Positions 1 through 12,500 of a stretch of 12,500 nucleotides of DNA are shown here, one piece after another (positions within the stretch are counted from its first letter, which is position 1; the number at the start of each line of letters is the position of its first letter). The notes below the pieces were generated by a model, which saw only the letters and a program-made list of their open reading frames with translations, was not told the DNA's origin and searched no databases. Source of the DNA: Halocaridina rubra (Eukaryota; Arthropoda; Malacostraca; Decapoda; Atyidae); contig JAXCGZ010019388.1 in the NCBI GenBank assembly GCA_037179515.1, forward strand, positions 37,501-50,000, in the 5' to 3' direction. Made by a program: the position numbers and the translations under genes.

Positions 1-1494
<1,494 letters not shown>

Positions 1495-1569
1495 TTCCCA
1501 TTTTCATCCTCTCTTGCATTCTAAGCCTTTGCTCCATACAATGCATTATGCACACACACAAAAAAAAAA

Positions 1570-3490
1570 CTTAATATATCTTCCTTTCTGGATTCATTAG
1601 TAAAAACTTGTTTTTCATCATTCTTTTCATATCACATAGACAATTACTCTCTTCCATCACTCTGTGGACTACCTTCGCGCCTACTTGTTCTCTCACTGCC
1701 ACATATGACCCGAGGTACTTAAAAGTCTCACTTACTTAAGTATTTCCTTATTTGCTTCCACACTCAATCTATCAGCATTAACATTCCTTGTACATCTAAT
1801 GACATTCTGCCAATATTCACCCGCAACTTCATTCTCTTACACACACCCATATACTTTGACACCAAATGCTTTACTTTCTTCTCAGATTCAGCCACTAAGC
1901 AAATGCTTAGCTTTTCGCAAACCTCATTCTCACCAGCTAATTCTTCCTAGAACTCTTACATTTAATTTTCCTACAACTTCATCCATATACAAATGAAGCC
2001 TCCATTGTGACAATACAAAAGCTTGCCGTAACTCTAAATTTTCCTCTAACCATTCACAATTACCATTCTCGAATACAGAGCATGCTCTATTATTTATTTA
2101 AAAAAACAAACTCTTTACCGCATCCTCAAACTTCCTTTTATTCTATACAGTCGTAATACATTTCACAACGTTTCTCTATCTATCCGGACATACGCTTTTT
2201 TCAAGTTCGTGAAAGCCCTAAAAAAAGTCCTTGAACATCTCTAAAAACTTTTCAGACACCTAACTTACCACTAATATTTGGTCAAATCATCTGCCAAAAC
2301 AAGTCCTTCGCAAGAAGGCAACCGTCCTAACCCTTGGTAGAAATGGGAGTCCGTGACGTAAAACAGGAACAACAACAAGTGTTTTTCTCCGAACATTCAG
2401 TTTTTTCCTAATTTTTACAATTGACGTTCTTTTATGCACATTACCAACTAAACTCACCAGACTAATTCCCCTAAAACTACTACATTCTTACTTCCCTTCC
2501 CTTTAGAGTGTGGAACTACACATGCACTTCTCCACTCATCTGAGATCCTCCCTTTCCAGAAACATACATTCAACAACATCACACTTTGACAACTTTTCTA
2601 TGTGACACCTTGGTGCTTTATATGTTTTCATTACTTTCAATACCATTCATACTCAGCCTCCTGTAAGTCTCCTATCATTCTCCTAACCTTTCATTGGCAT
2701 CCTCCGTGAATTTCCTATAACCATAATCACTGCCTCTCTATCATCATTCACATTAAGTACTTACTTGATATACTCGGCCTATCTCATTCTCACCTTCATC
2801 TCGTTTCCTAGGAATTACCCATTTACTTTTTTCATCCTCTCTTTCCTTCCAGATTCAACTTTGTACACTCTTTTCTATTCCTTCCAAAATATCTTTTCAT
2901 TCCTTTCAAAGCACTCAGAGAAAGAACTACTCCACCTAAGATTTGCATTTCCTATTGGGTCTCGCACTATGCATATTGCTTACCTCCTCTCTTCTCTATG
3001 CCTGTCATATACCTCCACATTTCCTCTCTGCAATCATAACGTATATGACCATTTTATTTATTCTACTGCCGCTTTCACCTCTTCACTCCACCACTGACTA
3101 CCCTTCCTTCTGCTTCCAACTATACGGCTATCAACACCTCAGAAATTTCTCCTTAAAATACTTCTACATTCCACACATTTCTCAGACTTGTGTTATACTA
3201 ACATTCTCATTCATTATCATTCAGTTCACTTACTTAGAGCACATCTCTTTCCTCTTATCTACGTTTTCACCTTTCTTCCATGTTTGCTCTACTTTCCATT
3301 ACTTAATGATGAGACATTCAAGCACTAACTTCCCTCAGTGCAGTCATATTCAATGTTCTTCTGCTTACCCTCTTGTCCATCAATGCATAATCCATTAAGG
3401 CTCCATCAGCTACTTTACTATTATCTACTCTGGCCACATATACTCATAAAGATTCTTATCTTTAAGCACACTATTAGTAATCATCATGTC
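1570..3490 (-). mobile_element. Decayed non-LTR retrotransposon (endonuclease C-terminus, linker, reverse transcriptase)
   Basis: Reading the minus strand from 3490 down to 1570 recovers, in order, the landmarks of an APE-type LINE polyprotein, but only by switching frames and passing stops. The endonuclease C-terminus gives DGALMDYALMDKRV (3366-3407). The linker gives WWSEEVKAAVE (3061-3093). The RT start gives WRSACVVPHSKGKGS (2490-2534) and GISLVSLVGNV (2437-2469). Then come FDQILVV plus SEKFLEMF (2233-2283), KKAYVRIDRETL (2166-2201), LYMDEVV (1972-1992), LVAESEKKVK (within 1842-1901), MKLRVNIG (within 1809-1835) and FKYLGSYVAV (within 1694-1729). The homologous stretch stops near 1570, next to T9/(TG)5 on the minus strand. 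The FADD catalytic box expected just before LVAES is not recognisable. Upstream endonuclease, any ORF1 and a 3' tail are missing, so it is a truncated dead copy. The family (jockey-, RTE- or related) is not resolved. The family match is from memory of RT motif order. Confidence 0.87.
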
Positions 3491-4278
<788 letters not shown>

Positions 4279-4290
4279 GAATCATTTTTT

Positions 4291-4360
4291 ACCCCGACCG
4301 GGACTCAAACCTAGGACTTATGCTTACTAAGTCAAGGTGCTACCACTACACCACAGAAGG
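4291..4360 (-). other. tRNA-Thr-like module, copy 1 (inverted)
   Basis: A 70-bp tRNA-like sequence in the left foldback arm. Read on the minus strand it has the A-box-like TGGTGTAGTGG, the anticodon-loop-like TTAGTAA, and a B box with one change (GGTTTGAGTCC instead of GGTTCGAGTCC). The acceptor ends pair poorly, so it is not expected to make a functional tRNA. It is best described as the tRNA-derived part of a SINE-like repeat. Confidence 0.8.
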
Positions 4361-4713
4361 TTAAAGGAATCCAACCTTATAGCTTATATCTGCTATACTT
4401 AGGAATGAACGCATTCTAACTGAATGCCACCATGTTCATATTACAGATTCCCCAACCTCACTCGTGGCTTCATTTTAGCATTTAATTCAATTCCCAATCT
4501 CATTCGGGGTAAAAAAATAATTCATGTTTTCACATATGTAATGTGCTTATTTGATAATTTCATGGCCCGAATGAGATTGGGAATTGAATTAAATGCTAAA
4601 ATGAAGCCACGAGTGAGGTTGGGGAATCTGTAATATGAACATGGTGGCATTCAGTTAGAATGCGTTCATTCCTAAGTATAGCAGATATAAGCTATAAGGT
4701 TGGATTCCTTTAA

Positions 4714-4783
4714 CCTTCTGTGGTGTAGTGGTAGTGCCTTGACTTAGTAAGCATAAGTCCTAGGTTCGAGTCCCGGTCGGGGA
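4714..4783 (+). other. tRNA-Thr-like module, copy 2
   Basis: A 70-bp module in the first tandem unit, with A box TGGTGTAGTGG at 4721-4731, perfect B box GGTTCGAGTCC at 4763-4773, and TTTT at 4799-4802, 16 bases after its end. In standard tRNA register the loop is TTAGTAA with anticodon AGT (threonine), and the flanks AGTGCCTT and AAGTCC resemble animal tRNA-Thr. The T arm (CTAGG/CCCGG around TTCGAGT) has one mismatch and the acceptor stem is weak. A tRNA-derived repeat, possibly transcribed by RNA polymerase III. Confidence 0.8.
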
Positions 4784-4985
4784 AAAAAATGATTCATGTT
4801 TTCACATATGTAATGTGCTTATTTGATAATTTCATGGCCCGAATGAGATTGGGAATTGAATTAAATGCTAAAATGAAGCCACGAGTGAGGTTGGGGAATC
4901 TGTAATATGAACATGGTGGCATTCAGTTAGAATGCGTTCATTCCTAAGTATATCAGATATAAGCTATAAGGTTGGATTCCTTTAA

Positions 4986-5055
4986 CCTTCTGTGGTGTAG
5001 TGGTAGCGCCTTGACTTAGTAAGCATAAGTCCTAGGTTCGAGTCCCGGTCGGGGT
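4986..5055 (+). other. tRNA-Thr-like module, copy 3
   Basis: Identical in layout to copy 2 and the cleanest example: A box 4993-5003, D-arm segment ending GCGCC, loop TTAGTAA in standard register, B box 5035-5045, and downstream TTTT at 5071-5074. The four-base D stem can pair (GTGT with GCGC, two wobble pairs). Acceptor ends CCTTCTG and TCGGGGT give only two Watson-Crick pairs plus wobbles, arguing against a working tRNA. Confidence 0.82.
4993..5045 (+). promoter_or_regulatory. Internal RNA polymerase III promoter-like A and B boxes
   Basis: Representative of all tandem units. TGGTGTAGTGG (4993-5003) is close to the A-box consensus, and GGTTCGAGTCC (5035-5045) matches the B-box consensus GGTTCGANTCC exactly. 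Spacing between the boxes is tRNA-like. The equivalent sites lie at 4721-4731/4763-4773 and 5265-5275/5307-5317. Whether they are used cannot be seen from sequence. Confidence 0.65.
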
Positions 5056-5070
5056 AAAAAATGATTCATG

Positions 5071-5074
5071 TTTT
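5071..5074 (+). terminator. Candidate RNA polymerase III terminator TTTT
   Basis: First run of four T after the tRNA-like module, 16 bases past its 3' end. The same run is conserved in the other tandem units at 4799-4802 and 5344-5347. It would give an RNA of roughly 90 bases. Four T is a minimal terminator and T runs are common in AT-rich DNA, so support is modest. Confidence 0.4.
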
Positions 5075-5257
5075 CACATATGTAATGTGCTTATTTGATA
5101 ATTTCATGGCCCGAATGAGATTGGGAATTGAATTAAATGCTAAAATGAAGCCACGAGTGAGGTTGGGGAATCTGTAATATGAACATGGTGGCATTCAGTT
5201 AGAATGCGTTCATTCCTAAGTATAGCAGATATAAGCTATAAGGTTGGATTCCTTTAA

Positions 5258-5327
5258 CCTTCTGTGGTGTAGTGGTAGCGCCTTGACTTAGTAAGCATAA
5301 GTCTTAGGTTCGAGTCCCGGTCGGGGT
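5258..5327 (+). other. tRNA-Thr-like module, copy 4
   Basis: Third tandem copy: A box 5265-5275, perfect B box 5307-5317, candidate TTTT at 5344-5347. It differs from copy 3 by AGTCTTAGG in place of AGTCCTAGG. Its tail is cut by (AT)n starting at 5371. Confidence 0.8.
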
Positions 5328-5368
5328 AAAAAAATGATTCATGTTTTCACAAATGTAATGTGCTTATT

Positions 5369-5490
<122 letters not shown>

Positions 5491-5712
5491 GAATCATATT
5501 TTACCCCTAACCGGAACTCGAACCTAAAACACATAGTTACTGTGCGAAGGCGCTATCAACTACACCAATGAAGGTCTAATGAATAAGCAAACCTTACAGC
5601 TAACTGCTATACTAGAAATGAACGCATTTTTCCTGAATGTCTTTTGGTTCATATTACAGCTTCTCCTAACCTCAAGTCGTGGCTTCGTTTTTTGCATTGT
5701 TTTCAAATCCCA
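5491..5712 (-). repeat. Diverged inverted copy of the tRNA-like repeat unit
   Basis: Minus-strand copy of tRNA-like module plus body. The tRNA-like part is 5503-5574, with A box TGGTGTAGTTG and B box GGTTCGAGTTC (one change). The body follows to about 5712 and shares GAATGAACG..., GGTTCATATTACAG-like and GTGGCTTCG-like blocks (plus-strand reading) with the foldback arm at 4360-4508. It differs at many positions from the 272-bp array and resembles the plus-strand copy at 5929-6192 more closely, so the two form an older subfamily. Confidence 0.8.
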
Positions 5713-5721
5713 GGTATATGG

Positions 5722-5886
5722 ATATTATCAGTAATCATATAAACACATTAACATATGTGAAAACATGATTTTTATCTTCTCCTGACTGGGACTCGTCCCT
5801 ATGACACGTAATTACTGTTCCAAGGCGCTATCAACTACACCACGGAAGGACTAAAGAAGAATCAAGCTTTAAAGCTAACTGCTATG
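5722..5886 (-). repeat. Partial inverted copy of the tRNA-like repeat unit
   Basis: Minus-strand copy containing the tail (the reverse complement of CATGTTTTCACATATGTTAA lies in 5744-5765), the tRNA-like module at 5779-5849 with loop region CAGTAATTACG, and only a short start of the body (to CTAACTGCTAT near 5886). The B box is degraded. The body is truncated where the sequence becomes T-rich at 5900-5908. Confidence 0.72.
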
Positions 5887-5928
5887 CATATATGAATATG
5901 TTTTTTTTATTATAACTAATATCTATAT

Positions 5929-6192
5929 CGCTGGGATTTGAATTAAATGAAAAAAAATGAAGCCACGAGGGAGGTTAGAAGAAGCTGTAATATAAACAAA
6001 AAGGAATTCAGGAAGAATGCGTTCATTCCTAGTATAGCAGTTAGCTGCTAAGGTTTGTTTCTTCTTTATACCTTCAGTGGTGTAGCTGACAGTGCTTTGG
6101 CACAGTAATTATGTGTCTTAGGTTCTAGTCCCGGTTGGGGTAAATTATCCATCATGTTATCACATATGTTAATGTGTTTATTTGATTACCGG
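5929..6192 (+). repeat. Diverged direct copy of the tRNA-like repeat unit
   Basis: Plus-strand body from GGATTTGAATTAAATG (about 5933) through AATGCGTTCATTCCTAG, then the tRNA-like module at 6071-6141 (A box TGGTGTAGCTG, B box GGTTCTAGTCC with one change) and a tail (CACATATGTTAATGTG) ending at ATTACCGG where (TA)n begins. With 5491-5712 it forms a second, imperfect foldback enclosing the partial copy 5722-5886. Confidence 0.8.
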
Positions 6193-8324
<2,132 letters not shown>

Positions 8325-8614
8325 CGGCAGAGAGACAGGAAACCTTCCAAATCAAATCTTGCCTTGTAAACAATACAATGAAATGACAAATACAAGCCAA
8401 GAACATGTACATGTTTGACTATATAACGTAACAAATAAATACATTAATATTGCCGTATCTGTCAGTGCTGCATCCGTCACAGCAATGCTGTCTCTCTATC
8501 GGTCGCATGGAGGGAACTCTTTATGCAGCATTCATCAACTGACATTTTCTGACGTTTCCAATAGATGAGAGCCGCTGCAAAGGGCCAACATTTCCAATGT
8601 AAATTATATTAATT

Positions 8615-8620
<6 letters not shown>
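8325..8620. other. Unassigned sequence, no gene seen
   Basis: Mixed-composition stretch between a trinucleotide tract and a CT tract. It has no recognised motif; it could be single-copy intergenic DNA. Confidence 0.5.

Positions 8621-8646
<26 letters not shown>
8621..8646. repeat. (CT)13 microsatellite, left of SINE
   Basis: Perfect CT tract that ends exactly at the first base of the SINE head. The matching tract at 8848-8894 lies just after the SINE tail. Confidence 0.95.
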
Positions 8647-8836
8647 GCTGGCTAGTACAGTGGTAACGCGCTGGCTTCGCATTCACGAGGTCGAAAGATC
8701 GGTCCCCGTCCAAGACCGAGAGTTTAAGCTGTTTACTGGCAGGAACTGCTGTGGGTGGACATCACAGTGGGGGGTTGGGGCGTGTCCTGGCTGACGAATA
8801 CCCATTGTAAAATGGAAATAAAGTTTAAAAAAAAAA
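8647..8836 (+). mobile_element. tRNA-Ala-derived SINE with poly-A tail
   Basis: The 5' part (8647-8712) looks like a diverged tRNA: GGCTAGTACAGTGGTAACGC resembles an A-box/D-arm, and GGCTTCGCATTCACGAGG is close to the anticodon arm of animal tRNA-Ala with loop TTCGCAT (anticodon CGC). The B-box position (AGATCGGTCCC, 8696-8706) has about four changes from consensus. A roughly 110-bp unrelated body follows, ending AATAAAGTTT and A10. Total about 190 bp, typical of a SINE. It sits between CT tracts, as if inserted into a (CT)n array. The source tRNA is my reading of the arm, not a search. Confidence 0.8.
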
Positions 8837-8841
8837 TAAAT

Positions 8842-8847
<6 letters not shown>

Positions 8848-8894
<47 letters not shown>
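8848..8894. repeat. (CT)n microsatellite, right of SINE
   Basis: About 23 CT units ending at GCTATT. Together with 8621-8646 it brackets the SINE. Part of it may be target-site duplication, which cannot be delimited inside a dinucleotide repeat. Confidence 0.95.
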
Positions 8895-8897
<3 letters not shown>

Positions 8898-8937
8898 ATT
8901 TGTATTTTAGCAGAAAATAAAGGAAACAATGTAATTA

Positions 8938-9200
<263 letters not shown>

Positions 9201-10261
9201 ATTAGTGAGAACTGGCAAGGTATGAATTTTAACAATAAGTAAGAATATGAAATATGTGAAGATATGATAATGCTTTGAAAAGTGTTATTACAATCTTCGA
9301 CAATTATTTTCTACGTGTAAGCTGAAGAGTTTCATATATCTGAGAATTTAGTATTTGTGACATATTGTGAATATATGATATTTCTGATAATTTGAGTTAC
9401 GTTTTAGTAAGATTAATACATTTTGTAATTAATATTCGCAGTGCGTAAGAGAGACATTATGTATAGTAGAAATACAGTAATACAAGACCGTTTACCTTGG
9501 TTATCCAATTCTAATAATCAAATGATGGATAAAATATTATGAGAGTGGATTTCAGAAATGAGAATTTAAGAGAATTTACAAAGAGTCAAGGGAATTTTCA
9601 GTGATACAATATGGTCAGCAGTATGTTTACTTCGGCTTAATATTTTGCTTGTTTAATTTAAAAAAATGAGATGAAGTATATTGAGAAAGAAAGAAAAAAT
9701 TCGAAAGTTATAGGAGTAATTTATGAAAACCTACGAGAATTTGGAACAATGCATTATTGTCAACACTTTTTTACTTCATCCTAACTTCCAATTGAAAGTT
9801 TAAAAAAAATGAGTATGAATATAAAAGCTATTTATATAAAAATTTAAGAATTTGTTGAGACTTCTAATACTATTCCGGAGACTTAGGAGAATTATTTTCA
9901 CTCTCTTTATGTTATATTGATGCATCAAACACTGTGAGAGAGAATTTGATTTGTAATATATATACACAACCAAACGAAAGACTTCGATCCGCCTTCTAAG
10001 GGGAAAGTCTGTTTCATGCACTCACCATCCGCTAGAAGCCCTTTCCTTTTCAACTAGCTAAAACCTTCCTCTTCCTACTCAAAAATACTCGTTCAGTCTC
10101 TTCCACTCGTTCCACGACAACGACAATACACGATCACTGGCCAATTGATTTTAGATTCTGGGTGGAGTTTCCCCACCAGAATGCAGCTACATGTTCAAAC
10201 TCTTCGTTGGAGGGAATTACAAATGGAAGGATTCCCATTTATACGCATCACTCCCTCGAAT
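9201..10261. other. Unassigned AT-rich sequence, no gene seen
   Basis: About 1 kb of AT-rich sequence. The longest frames (near 9800-10021 on the minus strand and from 10145 on the plus strand) are short; the first has no recognisable motif and the second runs into the SINE-like head below. One small inverted repeat, ATTCTGG (10155-10161) with CCAGAAT (10176-10182), forms a short hairpin. Nothing else is recognised. Confidence 0.5.
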
Positions 10262-10335
10262 CAGCGACAATATGGAGCAGTGGTAACGTCTTTTGCTGGT
10301 AATATATTGGAAGCAAGTTCGATCCTGGTCAGGGT
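10262..10335 (+). mobile_element. Degraded tRNA-like SINE head
   Basis: TATGGAGCAGTGGTAAC (10271-10287) has the A-box/D-loop look of tRNA-derived SINEs, and AGTTCGATCCT (10316-10326) is a near B box at the right distance. The source tRNA is not clear because the anticodon arm is AT-rich and altered. A short open frame translates across it (as YGAVVTSFAGN), a typical artefact of such heads. A body may continue downstream to about 10560, but I cannot define its end. Confidence 0.6.
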
Positions 10336-10824
10336 TCAGATTAATTTTCAAAGTTTCATGCCGTAATCGTTTCACTTGCATAATTACCAGGGTAGCTGGT
10401 GATTCCTAAAGGTATACTTGAATATTAAGCCATTGCCAGGAGATAATACGGTCCAAGTGATTGGAAAGTGGGCTTCAGCCCCGACTATGTGGTACTTACA
10501 TAGCTGGGTTTTGTGCACTCAATGTCCCTTGTCTCTGTCTTTCATTAGAGACTTTTAACCTTCTGCAATACGTAGGGGAATATGGAGAGGTATTTTCATC
10601 TGCAGGCTCGGGAAAAAGTAAAAATGATGAACATAGTAAATTTTAAAGCAAGAATGAAGATATCAAAATGATTATATTGACCTTGAAGAAATATTTTCAA
10701 AATTTGAGATGGCGAGTACTCTTGATTTTTTTAGAATAATATCAATCCAGATCTGACTTTGAAAATAATTTTTTTAAAATCGAAAGTACTCTTCAACACA
10801 ATTCTGTTTTATTTTCTTCTGAGG

Positions 10825-10826
<2 letters not shown>
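10336..10826. other. Unassigned sequence, possible SINE body
   Basis: Mixed composition to about 10560 (GGGCTTCAGCCCCGAC region), then AT-rich. The first part may be the unique body of the element whose head is at 10262-10335. The 61-residue frame at 10461-10646 has no recognisable motif. No poly-A or simple-repeat tail marks a clear end. Confidence 0.4.
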
Positions 10827-10909
<83 letters not shown>

Positions 10910-11551
10910 TGTATGTATGTATGTATGTATGTATGTATGTATGTATGTATGTATGTATGTATGTATGTATGTATGTATGTATGTATGTATGTATGTATGT
11001 ATGTATGTATGTATGTATGTATGTATGTATGTATGTATGTATGTATGTATGTATGTATGTATGTATGTATGTATGTATGTATGTATGTATGTATGTATGT
11101 ATGTATGTATGTATGTATGTATGTATGTATGTATGTATGTATGTATGTATGTATGTATGTATGTATGTATGTATGTATGTATGTATGTATGTATGTATGT
11201 ATGTATGTATGTATGTATGTATGTATGTATGTATGTATGTATGTATGTATGTATGTATGTATGTATGTATGTATGTATGTATGTATGTATGTATGTATGT
11301 ATGTATGTATGTATGTATGTATGTATGTATGTATGTATGTATGTATGTATGTATGTATGTATGTATGTATGTATGTATGTATGTATGTATGTATGTATGT
11401 ATGTATGTATGTATGTATGTATGTATGTATGTATGTATGTATGTATGTATGTATGTATGTATGTATGTATGTATGTATGTATGTATGTATGTATGTATGT
11501 ATGTATGTATGTATGTATGTATGTATGTATGTATGTATGTATGTATGTATG

Positions 11552-11627
<76 letters not shown>
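10827..11627. repeat. Compound microsatellite (AT)n(ATGT)169(AT)n
   Basis: AT units 10827-10880, 169 consecutive ATGT units 10881-11556 with no interruption I can see, then AT units 11557-11627. ATGT is the reverse complement, in rotated phase, of the TACA unit at 6607-7094, and both arrays are bracketed by AT dinucleotides. Long frames on both strands are repeat translations and not genes. Confidence 0.98.
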
Positions 11628-12088
<461 letters not shown>

Positions 12089-12118
12089 TAGGCACAAACT
12101 GTTAGCATACAGCACTAA

Positions 12119-12500
<382 letters not shown>

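Larger units (their letters stand above)
4279..4795. repeat. Foldback element, two 230-bp arms, 57-bp spacer
   Basis: The left arm 4279-4508 is the reverse complement of the right arm 4566-4795 with no indel (paired coordinates sum to 9074 throughout) and only about four or five mismatches, all in or next to the tRNA-like part. The spacer 4509-4565 is the tail segment that recurs in every 272-bp tandem unit. Each arm holds one tRNA-like module. The right arm also belongs to the tandem array, so the structure looks like an inversion or template-switch duplication of one array unit rather than a classical terminal-inverted-repeat transposon. Near-identity implies recent origin or gene conversion. 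Confidence 0.95.

Noticed and set aside
2274..2306. Apparent RT catalytic motif LADDL on the minus strand
   Set aside because: It lies in a different frame from the colinear DQI...SEKFLE...KKAY block at the same position, which is the expected RT region for that spot; the LADDL reading is coincidental.
2765..3398. Plus-strand frames of 110 and 151 residues
   Set aside because: They are antisense to the linker and endonuclease remnants of the minus-strand LINE, which explains the region better.
4714..5327. Calling the modules functional tRNA genes
   Set aside because: Acceptor ends pair poorly and the standard anticodon stem does not form, so tRNA-derived repeat is the safer call.
8325..8620. 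Searched for a host exon in this GC-balanced stretch
   Set aside because: No frame of useful length, and no splice-site-bounded protein-like segment that I could support.
10145..10366. 73-residue frame upstream of and through the tRNA-like head
   Set aside because: It runs into the A-box/B-box region of a SINE-like element; no conserved protein motif seen.

Overview
This is a non-coding, repeat-dominated piece of an animal nuclear genome. By my count about 30% of the 12.5 kb is microsatellite: (AT)n, (CA)n, (AAT)n/(ATT)n, (CT)n, and tetranucleotide TACA and ATGT arrays. The rest is mostly decayed retroelements, tRNA-derived SINE-like sequences, foldback repeats and unassigned AT-rich spacer. 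The SSR load and the style of the elements fit a decapod crustacean such as a shrimp or crab; this is inference, with no diagnostic gene to prove it. I see no credible host protein-coding exon. The long open frames are either translated microsatellites or antisense to a dead retrotransposon.

Layout. 1-493 is unassigned. 494-697 is (CA)n(TA)n. 698-1176 is unassigned, with a small hairpin. 1177-1494 is (AAT)n. 1570-3490 is a dead non-LTR retrotransposon on the minus strand (endonuclease C-terminus, linker and reverse transcriptase), readable only by moving between frames. 3491-4158 is AT-rich low-complexity sequence. 4159-6293 is the most interesting block: seven copies of a tRNA-Thr-derived module, arranged as a near-perfect 230-bp-arm foldback, a 272-bp tandem array, and a second older foldback cluster, separated and bounded by (AT)n tracts.

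6491-7207 is a nested compound microsatellite, (CT)(TG)(TA)(TACA)(TGCA)(TACA)(TA). 7642-8324 is (AAT)n running head-on into (ATT)n. 8621-8894 is a tRNA-Ala-derived SINE lying between two (CT)n tracts. 8938-9200 is (ATT)n. 10262-10335 is another degraded tRNA-like SINE head. 10827-11627 is (AT)n(ATGT)169(AT)n, with no interruption in the 169 tetramers. 11628-11976 ends in a 30-A tract and may be a retroposed repeat. 12119-12290 is a compact foldback element between two (AT)n tracts, the second of which runs off the window end.

No operon, pathway or gene network is present. The possible biology is structural and RNA-level: RNA polymerase III-type internal promoters in the tandem tRNA-like units, long inverted repeats able to form dsRNA or cruciforms, and repeated association of foldback elements with (AT)n tracts.
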